Source: Sphingopyxis sp. YF1
GTDB lineage: Bacteria; Pseudomonadota; Alphaproteobacteria; Sphingomonadales; Sphingomonadaceae
Direction: 5' to 3'
DNA: 64,000 nt
Assembly (NCBI RefSeq): GCF_022701295.1
Contig: NZ_CP033204.1
Span: 434,001-498,000 of the forward strand
The notes beneath the pieces were generated by a model. The model worked only from the letters and a program-made list of their open reading frames with translations. It ran no database searches and was not told where the DNA came from. Positions 42,250 to 50,980 of the stretch are shown piece by piece. The position numbers were made by a program, and so were the translations under genes. Position 1 is the first letter of the stretch. Every line of letters starts with the position of its first letter.

Positions 42250-42462
42250 GTGACGCATGCGGAGGCGGTGACCGTCGACGCGCGCGGCATGCGTTGCCCC
42301 TGGCCGGCGCTGCGGCTCGCGCGGGCGATGCGCGATGCCGACGCCGCGATCCTGCTTGCCGACGATCCGCGGGCGGGACGCGAGGCCGCGGCGCTCGCCG
42401 CCGAACATGGCTGGACGATCGCCGCCGAGGGCGAGGCGCGCTGGCGGGTTTGCCGCGGCTGA
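42250..42462 (+). CDS. TusA-family sulfur carrier-like protein
   Basis: 70 residues from a GTG at 42250. The CPxP active motif is there as RCPWPALRLARAM, preceded by VTVDARGM, matching the SirA/TusA fold. TusA proteins relay sulfur as a persulfide on that Cys, for tRNA thiolation or other pathways. No partner TusBCD or sulfurtransferase gene is near; the position behind der is probably a matter of co-transcription. Confidence 0.85.
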   Translation: MTHAEAVTVDARGMRCPWPALRLARAMRDADAAILLADDPRAGREAAALAAEHGWTIAAEGEARWRVCRG

Positions 42463-42525
42463 TCATTCCGGGGACGGATATGATATGACCCCGATCCGTA
42501 ACCGCTTTTTTACCGACTTCGCGGC

Positions 42526-42978
42526 ATGACAGCATCGGGACCAAAGACCGAATTGCTGCCAAGGGACAAACGAGTGGACGATATCCTGGTCGATTGGGAT
42601 GAATTCCGCGCGACGCGCACCCAGCTCGGCGCCGCTTTTGTGCGGATATTGGGCTATTTTCGCGAGGACGGCACCAAATCGGTCGCCGCGATCGAGGACG
42701 CAATGCGCGCGCGCGACGCGCGCGGACTCGTCATGCCCGCGCACACGCTGAAGGGCGAATCGCGCCAGTTCGGTGCCGAGAGGCTCGCCGAACTCGCCGA
42801 GGATATCGAAATGTTCGCGCGTCACTGCGTCGAGGCGCAGGTCAGCCCCGAAGAATATCTGCCGCGCGTGGTCGAATTGCGCCCCCTGTTCGAACAGACG
42901 CTCGCCGCGCTCGAGCGCGAGGCCAATCCGCTCGTCCAGCGCCGCGCCCCGGGTTTCGGCCGCGCCGTCGGTTACTGA
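42526..42978 (+). CDS. Orphan Hpt-domain phosphotransfer protein
   Basis: 150 residues. A four-helix Hpt core spans about 30-125, with the phosphoryl acceptor H73 in MPAHTLKGESRQFGAERLAE. No kinase or receiver domain is fused. Such free Hpt proteins pass phosphate between a hybrid kinase and a response regulator, but neither partner is in the window. A GTG at 42574 is an alternative start. Its end overlaps the convergent DUF418 gene by seven bases. Confidence 0.85.
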   Translation: MTASGPKTELLPRDKRVDDILVDWDEFRATRTQLGAAFVRILGYFREDGTKSVAAIEDAMRARDARGLVMPAHTLKGESRQFGAERLAELAEDIEMFARHCVEAQVSPEEYLPRVVELRPLFEQTLAALEREANPLVQRRAPGFGRAVGY

Positions 42979-44252
42979 GGCACGGCGACCTTCCGCATCG
43001 GTTGCAGCGCGCCGCGCGAGAGGCTGCGCCATAGCCATTCGAGCGGGCCGTAGTGAAAGCGGTCGAGCCACGGTTTCGACCAGAGCAGCATCGCCGCCCA
43101 CATGCCGATGCAGAAGAGGTAGAGCGCGACCCGCGGCACCGCGCCATAGAGCCCCAGTCCATAGCCATAGAAGATCGTCGTCATCACGATCGAGGTGGTG
43201 AGATAATTGGTGAAGGCCATGCGCCCCGCGGCCGCGAGGCGCGCGCGCGCGCCAGGTGAAGCCACGGTCCCGATCAGCAGCATGATCAGCGCCGCCCAGC
43301 CGATCGCCATGACCACGTCGAAGGGCACCGACAGCGCGATCGTCGATCCGAAGACCGATGTGCCGCTGAACCCCGAGCGGTACTGATAGGCGGCGAGTGC
43401 GACGAGCGGCGGCACGGCGATGGCGAAGGACCCCATCGCCCAGTGGCGATAGCGTGCGGCGTCCCATTCGCCGGTCAGCATGCGCGTCTTGAACAGCGCC
43501 ATGCCGAACAGCATCAGGCCGATCGTTTCCCAGCCGAACAGCCCGAGCGACACGAAGGGAAAGGCCCCCATCTCGCCGGTCCGGTGCGCCACCAGCTGTG
43601 CATAGCTGCCGAGGTGGAGCGTGAGGTCGGTTGCATAGGCGGGGGTCGACGGTCCCATGTCGCGATTGATCTGCGCCAGCCCCTCCTGCATCGCCGCATT
43701 CGCCGCGGGCGACATGCGCCCCGCCTCGGCGAGCGCCATCGCAGCCCAGCCCGAACCGAAGAGCAATATGTCGATCGCGAGGAAGGCGACGGCCCATGCG
43801 ACGAGCGCCCGGACCGACAGGCTCCGGAACAGGAAGAGCAGCAGCCCGCACATCGCGTAGAGGAACAGGATGTCGCCGAACCAGATCAGGTAGAAATGGG
43901 CGAGTCCGAAGAGCGCGAGCCAGAACATGCGTGCATAATGCGCGCCCGCCGCGCTGCGTCCGCGCGCCGTCGCGCCCTCGATCACGAGCAGCGTGCTCGC
44001 GCCGAACAGGATCGAAAAGAGCCCGCGCATCTTGGCATCGATGAAGACGAAACTGACGAACCATGCCGCGATGTCGGCGCCGCCCGGCGGTCCGGCCGCG
44101 GCCGGGTTCGAATAGGCGGGGAAGGGCAGGCCGAAGGCGAGAATATTCATCGCCAATATGCCCATCACCGCGACGCCGCGGATCGCGTCGAGGCTTTCGT
44201 AGCGCGCGGTCGTCGCTGTGGTCGCGGTCAAGCCTGCCTCTCCTGCTGCCAC
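42972..44252 (-). CDS. DUF418-domain membrane protein
   Basis: 426 residues with about ten membrane helices. It opens YESLDAIRGVAVMGILAMNI, the mark of the group also related to acyltransferase-3/YeiB proteins, and ends with the DUF418 part: AAGRMAFTNYLTTSIVMTTI, WSKPWLDRFHYGPLEWLWRS. Function is not established; a role in transport or modification of envelope compounds is often assumed. It is divergent from coq4. Confidence 0.9.
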   Translation of the reverse strand: MAAGEAGLTATTATTARYESLDAIRGVAVMGILAMNILAFGLPFPAYSNPAAAGPPGGADIAAWFVSFVFIDAKMRGLFSILFGASTLLVIEGATARGRSAAGAHYARMFWLALFGLAHFYLIWFGDILFLYAMCGLLLFLFRSLSVRALVAWAVAFLAIDILLFGSGWAAMALAEAGRMSPAANAAMQEGLAQINRDMGPSTPAYATDLTLHLGSYAQLVAHRTGEMGAFPFVSLGLFGWETIGLMLFGMALFKTRMLTGEWDAARYRHWAMGSFAIAVPPLVALAAYQYRSGFSGTSVFGSTIALSVPFDVVMAIGWAALIMLLIGTVASPGARARLAAAGRMAFTNYLTTSIVMTTIFYGYGLGLYGAVPRVALYLFCIGMWAAMLLWSKPWLDRFHYGPLEWLWRSLSRGALQPMRKVAVPQ

Positions 44253-44310
44253 CGCGACCTAACGGGTACCGCGCCGTCGCGTCCAGCGGTTTCGCCCCTC
44301 CGGGCATCTA

Positions 44311-44330
44311 TTGACATTTGTGTCAGTAAT
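44311..44330. promoter_or_regulatory. Candidate operator/-35 in front of coq4
   Basis: ttgacatttgtgtcagtaat has perfect half-sites tgaca-n4-tgtca and a consensus TTGACA. It matches the site at 26786-26805 at 16 of 20 positions. It lies 41 bases before the coq4 start and is probably bound by the same TetR-type regulator. Confidence 0.6.
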
Positions 44331-44371
44331 GCTTAGCTGATCATCGTCCACCGATTCTCAGCGAGACCGAC

Positions 44372-45151
44372 ATGGCCCCCACGCTCTTTTCCCACCCCGA
44401 CCGCCAGCCGCAGAAATTCCGCCCGCTGAAGGCGCTGTCGCATTTCCGCAAGCTGATCAAGGACAAGGAAGACACCGAACAGGTGTTCCACATCTTCGAG
44501 GCACTGCCGCGCAAAAGCTTCATGGACGATGCGCGCGCCTTCGTCGAAAGCGACCTCGGCCGGCGGCTGATGGTCAGTGAACCCTATCTGCCCGACCTGC
44601 TCGACGATCATGAGTGGATCGGCACGCTGCCCGCAGGCAGCGTGGGCGACGCCTATGTCACCTTCATGCGCCGCGAAGGCCTGTCGGCAGCGGGCCTCGT
44701 CGCCGAGAGCGACAAGATGGGGCGTCCGCAATATGACGATCAGGTGCAATGGTTTGCGAACCGCCTGCGCGACACGCACGACCTGTTCCACATTCTGACC
44801 GGCTATGGCCGCGACGCGCTGGGTGAACAGTGCGTGCTCGGCTTTACCTATGGCCAGACGGGAAACTACGGCAATGCCTTCATCGCCTATGCCGGCGGTT
44901 ACGAACTCAAGCGCCGCGTCAAGGGCGACGCGCCGGTGATGGGAGCGATCCGTCAGGGCCAGCGTCACGGCAAGGCGGCAAAGGCGATCATCGAGCAGGA
45001 TATCCGTTCGCTGCTCGCCGAACCGCTCGAGGCCGCGCGAGCGCGGCTCGGCATCGGCAAGCCGACGTTGTACGAGGAAGCGCACCGCGCGTACCGCAGC
45101 CGCGGCATCGACCCGTATAATTTCCTTGCGGCGAAGGCCGTCGCGGCTTGA
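44372..45151 (+). CDS. Coq4-family protein
   Basis: 259 residues. The Coq4 zinc motif HDxxH-x11-E is complete: H136, D137, H140 and E152 in RDTHDLFHILTGYGRDALGE. Coq4 is needed for coenzyme Q synthesis in mitochondria; recent work links it to C1 decarboxylation and hydroxylation of the ring. In sphingomonads, which make ubiquinone-10, a related role is plausible but unproven. The promoter region carries the operator-like site shared with the TetR/PF10118 pair. No other ubi gene is near. Confidence 0.88.
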   Translation: MAPTLFSHPDRQPQKFRPLKALSHFRKLIKDKEDTEQVFHIFEALPRKSFMDDARAFVESDLGRRLMVSEPYLPDLLDDHEWIGTLPAGSVGDAYVTFMRREGLSAAGLVAESDKMGRPQYDDQVQWFANRLRDTHDLFHILTGYGRDALGEQCVLGFTYGQTGNYGNAFIAYAGGYELKRRVKGDAPVMGAIRQGQRHGKAAKAIIEQDIRSLLAEPLEAARARLGIGKPTLYEEAHRAYRSRGIDPYNFLAAKAVAA

Positions 45152-45160
45152 CCCAATAAT

Positions 45161-45293
45161 TCCTCCCTGTCGCGGAGCGATGGGGAGGTGGCAGCCCGAA
45201 GGGCTGACGGAGGGGCAATGACGCGACGTCGCTGGCCCCTCCACCATCCGCTTCGCGGACGGTCCCCCTCCCCATGGCTTCGCCACAGGGAGG
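45161..45293. repeat. Structured dispersed repeat, copy B
   Basis: Starts tcctccctgtcgcggagcga and ends cgccacagggagga. It has the blocks of copy A (23014-23150) in reverse complement order. Hairpin tips differ (for example ggcttcgcc here against ggccgcaggcc there) but remain self-complementary. It fills the gap between convergent coq4 and DUF3052 genes. Confidence 0.75.
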
Positions 45294-45298
45294 ATTTC

Positions 45299-45700
45299 TT
45301 AGCGCAGCTCTTTCCGGATCATCAGCTTCAGCCCCGACCAGATCGCATCGACGGCGCAGACCTTCACATCGACCCAGCCCATCGGCAGGCAGAGCGCGCG
45401 GATGACGTCCTCGGTGATGTCGGTCGGGACCTTCGACGCCTTCTTGGGCCAACTCACCCAGACGAACCCCGCGGGGACGATCAGCGTGCGGAGGTCGGTC
45501 AGCAGGTGTTCGAGTTCGGCGCGTTCGGTGATGAAGATGTGCGCGGCCTGCAGCCCCGCTTCGGGCGCGGCGCGCTCGTCGAGTGCAACGCCGCCGATGT
45601 CTTCGCGCACGCTGGTCGGCATGGCGTGGAACCACACCGACAGGCCGTCCTTGAGCGACAGCTTCTTCGCGAGCGGTGTGCCCGAGTAACCCGCGGTCAT
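45299..45700 (-). CDS. DUF3052-family protein
   Basis: 133 residues from the ATG at 45700, which overlaps the upstream stop (ATGA). It begins AGYSGTPLAKKLSLKDG and contains TLIVPAGFVWVSWPKKASKV and the end VCAVDAIWSGLKLMIRKELR, the pattern I know from DUF3052 proteins. No function is established. Coupling with the DUF72 gene suggests joint use. Confidence 0.82.
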   Translation of the reverse strand: MTAGYSGTPLAKKLSLKDGLSVWFHAMPTSVREDIGGVALDERAAPEAGLQAAHIFITERAELEHLLTDLRTLIVPAGFVWVSWPKKASKVPTDITEDVIRALCLPMGWVDVKVCAVDAIWSGLKLMIRKELR

Positions 45701-46431
45701 AGCCGCGCGATCAGCGCCTGCGCCGCGGCGGGATTGCGGACCTTCGCGCCCGCAATGAAGAAGAGAAAGACGTCGCGGCCGCCTTTGGCCCAATCCTTGG
45801 CCTGCCTGGCCCATTGGTCGAGCGCCGCGGCGTCATAGCCGGTTTCGACATCCTCCCGACTGCGTTGCAACCGGGCGTAGGTGAAATCGGCCGTCTGTTC
45901 GTCGATGCACGGAAATTCGTCGCTGTCGGCATAGACCACCGCCATGTTCCGCTCGCGCAGCATGGCGATGAAGGCCGGATCGCGGAAGCTTTCGTGGCGG
46001 ACCTCGATCGCGTGGCGGAGCGGGAGGCCGTCCTGCGTGTCGGGCAGCAGGTCGAGGAAGCCCGCGAAATCGTCGCGGTCGAATTTCTTGGTCGCCATGA
46101 ACTGCCAGTGGATCGGGCCGAGCCGGTCGCCGAGCCGCGTCAGCCCCTGCGTCAGGAATTTCTCGATCGAGGCCGCGCCTTCCTTCAGAATCTTGCGGTT
46201 GGTCGTGAAGCGCGACGCCTTGACGCTGAACTTGAAGCCGTCGGGGACCGACGCGGCCCAGTTGGAGAAGCTTTCGGGCTTCTGGCTGCCATAATAGGTG
46301 CCGTTGATCTCGATCCCGGTCAGCTGCTGCCCGGCATATTCAAGCTCGCGCTTTTGCGCGAGGCCCGCGGGATAGAAGGGGCCGCGCCACGGTTCGAAGG
46401 TCCAGCCGCCGATGCCGACATGGATGCTCAT
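45697..46431 (-). CDS. DUF72-domain protein (YecE-like)
   Basis: 244 residues with the DUF72 TIM-barrel marks: GIGGWTFEPWRGPFYPAGLA, EINGTYYGSQKPESF, FKFSVKASRFTTN, LGPIHWQF and HAIEVRHESF. Function is unknown; the fold suggests a hydrolase or nuclease. It lies upstream of and overlaps the DUF3052 gene, and sits downstream of purL behind a strong palindrome. Confidence 0.9.
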   Translation of the reverse strand: MSIHVGIGGWTFEPWRGPFYPAGLAQKRELEYAGQQLTGIEINGTYYGSQKPESFSNWAASVPDGFKFSVKASRFTTNRKILKEGAASIEKFLTQGLTRLGDRLGPIHWQFMATKKFDRDDFAGFLDLLPDTQDGLPLRHAIEVRHESFRDPAFIAMLRERNMAVVYADSDEFPCIDEQTADFTYARLQRSREDVETGYDAAALDQWARQAKDWAKGGRDVFLFFIAGAKVRNPAAAQALIARL

Positions 46432-46440
46432 AAATCACCT

Positions 46441-46519
46441 CCGTCATCCCGGCGAAGGCCGGGATCTCAACGTTGCGTTCGCCGCACCGGCGAGATCCCG
46501 GCCTTCGCCGGGATGACGG
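46441..46519. repeat. 28-bp perfect inverted repeat behind purL
   Basis: Arms at 46441-46468 and 46492-46519 are exact complements (ccgtcatcccggcgaaggcc followed by gggatctc). It lies nine bases after the purL stop on the minus strand, so it probably forms the 3' end of that transcript and insulates the DUF72 operon. Same general class as 30792-30869. Confidence 0.85.
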
Positions 46520-46528
46520 GTGAGCGTG

Positions 46529-48784
46529 TTACGCCAGCGCGGCGTCGGCCCCCATCAGGTTCGGGAAGAACCCCTCATGCGCTTCGCGCAGTTCGGCGAG
46601 CGTCACCTGATGATCACTGCCTTCCAGTTCGAAGACGATCCGGTCCTTGATCGTGCGTCCGACGGGGTCGACCGGCACGTCGGCGCGGCCTGCGGCGTCG
46701 AGGAAGTCGGCGAGGCAGGTGTCGCAGACGGTAACGAGGTAAAGGCCCTGGTCCTCGCCGAAGAAGCTTTCGGCGACGCCGAACGGCTGTTCTTCGCTGA
46801 CCAGCACGCCGATGTTCGACTTCAGCGCCATTTCGGCGAGCGTTACTGCGAGGCCGCCGTCCGAGACGTCGTGGCACGCGGTGATCCAGCCGGCGTTGAT
46901 TGCTTGGCGGATGAAGTCGCCGGTGCGCTTTTCGGCCTTGAGGTCGACGGGCGGCGGCGGGCCTTCTTCGCGGCCCAGAATTTCGCGCAGCCACACCGAC
47001 TGGCCGAGGTGGCCGGCGCGTTCGCCGACCGCGAGCACGATATCGCCGGTGCGTTTGAAGCCGATGCCGACCGCGCGGCTCAGATCCTCGATCACGCCGA
47101 CGCCGCCGATCGCGGGGGTGGGCAGGATCGCGCTGCCGCCGCCGGTCGCCTTGGACTCGTTGTAGAGGCTGACGTTGCCCGACACGATCGGATAGTCGAG
47201 CGCGCGGCACGCCTGCGCCATGCCGTCGAGGCAGCCCGTGATCTGGCCCATGATTTCGGGGCGCTGCGGATTGGCGAAATTGAGGCAGTTGGTGATCGCG
47301 AGCGGGGTCGCGCCGACCGCGCTGATGTTGCGCCAGGTTTCGGCGACCGCCTGCTTGCCGCCCTCGACGGGGTCGGCGTAGCAATAGCGCGGGGTGCAAT
47401 CGGTCGACATGGCGAGCGCGCGGTTGGTGCCGTGGATGCGCACCAATGCGGCGTCGCCGCCGGTCTGCACCGTGTCGGCGCCGACCTGGCTGTCGTACTG
47501 CTCCCAGATCCAGCGGCGGCTGGCAATGTCGGGGGTGCCCATCAGCGTCCTGAGATCGGCGGCGACGTCCTTCGTCTCGGGGACGTTCGTCAGCTCGGCC
47601 TGCTTCGGCGTCGGCACATGCGGGCGGTCATAGAGCGGCGCGTCGTCGGCGAGCGGCGCGAGCGGGATGTCGCAGACGATCTCGCCATGATGTTCGAGCA
47701 CCATGCGGCCGGTGTCGGTGACGGTGCCGATGACCGCGAAGTCGAGTTCCCATTTGTGGAAGATCGCCTGCGCAAACTCTTCCTTGCCGGGCTTCAGCAC
47801 CATCAGCATGCGTTCCTGGCTTTCCGAGAGCATCATCTCGTACGCCGTCATGCCGGTTTCGCGCTGCGGTACATCGTCCATCTTGAGGTGGAGGCCGACG
47901 CCGCCCTTCGACGCCATTTCGACCGACGAGGAGGTGAGGCCCGCGGCGCCCATGTCCTGGATCGCGACGATCGCGTCCGACGCCATCAGTTCGAGGCACG
48001 CCTCGATCAGCAATTTTTCGGTGAAGGGGTCGCCGACCTGGACGGTCGGGCGCTTTTCCTCGGCATCCTCGCCGAAGTCTGCCGACGCCATCGTCGCGCC
48101 GTGGATGCCGTCGCGGCCGGTCTTGGACCCGACATAGACGATCGGATTGCCGACGCCCGATGCGGCCGAATAGAAGATCTTGTCCTGTTCGGCGACGCCG
48201 ACGGTCATCGCGTTGACGAGGATATTGCCGTCATAGGCCTTGTGGAAATTGACCTCGCCGCCCACCGTCGGCACGCCGACGCAATTGCCGTAGCCGCCGA
48301 TGCCGTGGACGACGCCCGAGATGAGATGCTTCATCTTCGGATGGTCGGGACGCCCGAAACGCAGCGCGTTGAGGTTCGCGACGGGGCGCGCGCCCATGGT
48401 GAAGACGTCGCGCAAAATGCCGCCGACCCCGGTCGCCGCGCCCTGATAGGGCTCGATATACGACGGGTGGTTGTGGCTCTCCATCTTGAAGATGGCGGCG
48501 AGCTTCTTGCCGTCGGGCCCTTCGCCGATGTCGATGACACCGGCATTCTCGCCGGGACCGCAGATCACCCATGGGGCTTCGGTGGGGAGCTTCTTGAGGT
48601 GGAGGCGCGAGCTTTTGTAGCTGCAATGCTCGGACCACATGACCGAGAAGATGCCGAGTTCGACAAGGTTCGGCTCGCGCCCGAGCGCGGCGAGGACGCG
48701 ATCATATTCTTCCGGCGAGAGGCCGTGTTCGGCGACGATCTCGGGGGTGATGACGGAGGCGGGCGCGGCTGCTGTCTGAGTCAT
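46529..48784 (-). CDS. purL: Phosphoribosylformylglycinamidine synthase, PurL subunit
   Basis: 751 residues, the small PurL type that works with PurS and PurQ. Catalytic His53 stands in [14 protein letters not shown]. Further marks are [57 protein letters not shown] and the C-terminal [20 protein letters not shown]. It makes FGAM in purine synthesis. purS and purQ are not in the window. Directly upstream is a 279-bp inverted-repeat element, so its promoter is either inside or beyond that element; taaaggcgcgcc is the ribosome region. Confidence 0.97.
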   Translation of the reverse strand: MTQTAAAPASVITPEIVAEHGLSPEEYDRVLAALGREPNLVELGIFSVMWSEHCSYKSSRLHLKKLPTEAPWVICGPGENAGVIDIGEGPDGKKLAAIFKMESHNHPSYIEPYQGAATGVGGILRDVFTMGARPVANLNALRFGRPDHPKMKHLISGVVHGIGGYGNCVGVPTVGGEVNFHKAYDGNILVNAMTVGVAEQDKIFYSAASGVGNPIVYVGSKTGRDGIHGATMASADFGEDAEEKRPTVQVGDPFTEKLLIEACLELMASDAIVAIQDMGAAGLTSSSVEMASKGGVGLHLKMDDVPQRETGMTAYEMMLSESQERMLMVLKPGKEEFAQAIFHKWELDFAVIGTVTDTGRMVLEHHGEIVCDIPLAPLADDAPLYDRPHVPTPKQAELTNVPETKDVAADLRTLMGTPDIASRRWIWEQYDSQVGADTVQTGGDAALVRIHGTNRALAMSTDCTPRYCYADPVEGGKQAVAETWRNISAVGATPLAITNCLNFANPQRPEIMGQITGCLDGMAQACRALDYPIVSGNVSLYNESKATGGGSAILPTPAIGGVGVIEDLSRAVGIGFKRTGDIVLAVGERAGHLGQSVWLREILGREEGPPPPVDLKAEKRTGDFIRQAINAGWITACHDVSDGGLAVTLAEMALKSNIGVLVSEEQPFGVAESFFGEDQGLYLVTVCDTCLADFLDAAGRADVPVDPVGRTIKDRIVFELEGSDHQVTLAELREAHEGFFPNLMGADAALA

Positions 48785-48795
48785 GGCGCGCCTTT

Positions 48796-49074
48796 AGAGC
48801 CTCCCCTCCCGAATTGGAAGCACCGTGACGGAGTCGATTTTGGCTCAGTGCAAGGCACGAGGAGGGAGCGATGTCGATACATCGTGACCCCCAAGGCTTT
48901 GGCTCGCAACGCAGCAATGAGCCAAAATCGGCCCGCCCCTTGGGGTCGCGCGGGGGCGCCCGCTGGACAGCGTCGCGGTGCTTGCACGGGCTATCAGCCC
49001 GCGCGGCGCACCACTCCTTGCCAGCGAACGCCCCGGCGCGATCACGGTGTTTCCAATTCGGGAGGGGAGGCTCT
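48796..49074. repeat. MITE-like 279-bp element with 33-bp terminal inverted repeats
   Basis: Termini 48796-48828 and 49042-49074 are inverted copies with one mismatch (agagcctcccctcccgaatt...). An inner perfect 13-bp inverted repeat, cgattttggctca, lies at 48835-48847 and 48918-48930. It has no coding capacity I can support. It stands 11 bases upstream of the purL start. No clear target duplication was seen. Confidence 0.75.
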
Positions 49075-49145
49075 TGCCGCGTGCGCGCGATAGGAACAGA
49101 CCCCATAGTGCATTTCGCACCATGGGGCCCGCGTTCGAAGAGCGA

Positions 49146-49436
49146 TCAGCGCGCGGCGAGGACGGTGACCGACGCCTTGAGCGGCTTGACGTCCTTCAGC
49201 GAGAATTCGACCTGCTGCGATCCGACGGTGCCGCGCACCTTGTACGTGCCGACGCGCAAGGTGAAGGGTTTTCCGGTCTGTTCCTCGACGCCGCGGATCA
49301 CGCGGTGTTCGCCGACCGTGCCGACGGTGTAGCTGTAAACGCGGCCTTCATGCTCGAAGCGGCGCTCTGTCTCGCCGGCATGGGCGGCGGGAACGGTCGC
49401 AAGCAGGCCAAGCACGGGGAGGATGAGTTTTTTCAT
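49146..49436 (-). CDS. Small exported hypothetical protein
   Basis: 96 residues from the ATG at 49436, which follows caaggacttgcatc; the frame extends nine codons further up. A signal peptide ends at AHA (KKLILPVLGLLATVPAAHA). The mature protein of about 76 residues is beta-rich (RVYSYTVGTVGEHRVIRGVE, FTLRVGTYKVRGTVGSQQVE) and likely a small periplasmic barrel or sandwich. I recognise no family. Confidence 0.7.
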   Translation of the reverse strand: MKKLILPVLGLLATVPAAHAGETERRFEHEGRVYSYTVGTVGEHRVIRGVEEQTGKPFTLRVGTYKVRGTVGSQQVEFSLKDVKPLKASVTVLAAR

Positions 49437-49568
49437 GATGCAAGTCCTTGTCCGGTTCAACAAAACTTGCCTTTTCGCCCCTCTCTTCTTGTGCGGTGCA
49501 GCATGAGCGGTCCGATGCCGGCCGGCAATTGCAAAAGATGGAAACGCGATTGCGCCGTGCGCGGGGCG

Positions 49569-49985
49569 TCAGCCTTTGCGCGGCAGCAGCGTCAGCACCA
49601 GCCAGGCGGCTGCGCCCGCCGCGAAGCCCGTCGCGAATGTTCCCCACGCCATGTCGGCGAGCGTGATCCGGAGCGACCAGATTTTCATCGTCGCATGGTT
49701 GGTGAGGTCGTAGGTCATGTAGCAGAAGAAACCGAACAGGGCGCCGCGGCGAGCCGCGACCGGCCAGCGACCGGCGTCGAGCGCGGGGGCGACGGCGAAG
49801 ATCTGGATGCCGAGCATGTAGAGAGCATAGAAGGTCAGCGCTGGTCCGGGGCGCCAGCCGTCGATCATCAGCGGGCCGATTTCGGGGCGATAGAGTTTGG
49901 GGCCCACCTGCGTGAGCCAAAGCGTGTCGAGAATACCGAAAACGATGGCCGTCGCGACATAGGCAGCCACCGCCTGCGGCTTCAT
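49569..49985 (-). CDS. DUF2177-family membrane protein
   Basis: 138 residues with four membrane helices. The marks AYVATAIVFGILDTLWLTQV, LMIDGWRPGPALTFYALYML and GALFGFFCYMTYDLTNHATM match the DUF2177 family, whose function is unknown. The start overlaps the stop of the upstream membrane gene (ATGA), so both are translated together. Confidence 0.85.
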   Translation of the reverse strand: MKPQAVAAYVATAIVFGILDTLWLTQVGPKLYRPEIGPLMIDGWRPGPALTFYALYMLGIQIFAVAPALDAGRWPVAARRGALFGFFCYMTYDLTNHATMKIWSLRITLADMAWGTFATGFAAGAAAWLVLTLLPRKG

Positions 49986-50647
49986 GCGGGCGCGCCCGAT
50001 GACAGCGGCTGGCGGCGCGCGCCGGCCCACGCCGCGGTTCCTGCAAGCAACGCATAGGCGATCAGCATCGTCGCCGGGATCGCGATCGAATAGGCGGGCT
50101 GTTTCGGTCCGAACCAGTCGATCGCCTGTGCCAGCGCAAGCAGGCCGGCGAGCACCCACAGCCGCCGATCGCCCGCCGGCGCGCGCGTGTTGCGGGCGTA
50201 ATAGACCAGCGCGCCCCCGATCAGCGCTATTTCAAGCGGCATCGCGATCGCGGGATGGTCCCACAGTCCGAACCCGAACTTCGGTGGCGCCCCGAACAGG
50301 GTGAGGTCGGGGATATGGACGAGCAGGTCGACGAACCAGTGCGACATCACGACCAGCGCTGCGCCGATCGCCGCCGCGCGCCGCTGCGTCGCCAGCCAGA
50401 CCAGCGCGCCGAACCCCGCCGCCCACAACAGGCTGCCGAGCAGGCTGTGCGTATAGGGCATGTGATAAAGGTCCATCGGGTTCATCGCGCTGATGCCGGG
50501 AACGATCCGCATGGCCTCGATCCCCGGGATAAGCAGCGCCGCGAAACCGATGTCGACGAGCTGCGCCGCGACGAACAGCGTTCCGAGCCCCGCCGTCCGG
50601 GGGCGGGCCGCCGCGACGAGTGCGGGCGCGAAATGGCCGATGAACAT
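49982..50647 (-). CDS. Membrane protein with HxxxD-type metal motifs (YdjM-like)
   Basis: 221 residues with about six membrane helices. It opens MFIGHFAPALVAAA and has YTHSLLGSLLWA and SHWFVDLLVHIPD, the His/Asp pattern of the YdjM/membrane-bound metal-dependent hydrolase group. The reaction is unknown. It is paired with the DUF2177 gene by a four-base overlap and divergent from xseB. Confidence 0.7.
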   Translation of the reverse strand: MFIGHFAPALVAAARPRTAGLGTLFVAAQLVDIGFAALLIPGIEAMRIVPGISAMNPMDLYHMPYTHSLLGSLLWAAGFGALVWLATQRRAAAIGAALVVMSHWFVDLLVHIPDLTLFGAPPKFGFGLWDHPAIAMPLEIALIGGALVYYARNTRAPAGDRRLWVLAGLLALAQAIDWFGPKQPAYSIAIPATMLIAYALLAGTAAWAGARRQPLSSGAPA

Positions 50648-50720
50648 GCGGCGAGCCTATCGCCGCCCGGGGCGACGTCAAGCTTGACCGCGCGGGGGCG
50701 AAGGGGCCAAAGCAGGCGCC

Positions 50721-50972
50721 ATGACGGACAATCCCGACCCTGCCATTTCCTCCTTGTCGTTCGAAGCCGCGATGAGCGAGCTTGAAACGATCGTACGGCG
50801 GCTCGAAAGCGGCGATGTCAGCCTCGAGCAATCGGTCGCCCTCTATGAGCGCGGCCACGCGCTGCGCGCGCATTGCGAGGCGCGGCTTGCGGCGGCGCAG
50901 GCGCGGATTGAGCAGGTCAGCCTCGGCGCCGACGGCCGGCCGGCGGGAACCGCGCCGTTCGGCGAAGGCTGA
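50721..50972 (+). CDS. xseB: Exodeoxyribonuclease VII small subunit
   Basis: 83 residues. The core [20 protein letters not shown], then [20 protein letters not shown], is the family signature of two long helices. It assembles with XseA to degrade single-stranded DNA. xseA is not in the window. It is followed eight bases later by the prenyl synthase gene, the usual partner in many bacteria. Confidence 0.93.
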   Translation: MTDNPDPAISSLSFEAAMSELETIVRRLESGDVSLEQSVALYERGHALRAHCEARLAAAQARIEQVSLGADGRPAGTAPFGEG

Positions 50973-50980
50973 CCCCGGTG

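Noticed and set aside
46520..49093. 857-codon open frame on the plus strand opposite purL
   Set aside because: It mirrors purL and the repeat element; no ribosome site or family motif.
48845..49123. Short open frames inside the 279-bp inverted-repeat element
   Set aside because: Their content changes with each frame, they are Arg/Ser/Pro rich and run across the terminal repeats; nothing suggests a transposase or real peptide.
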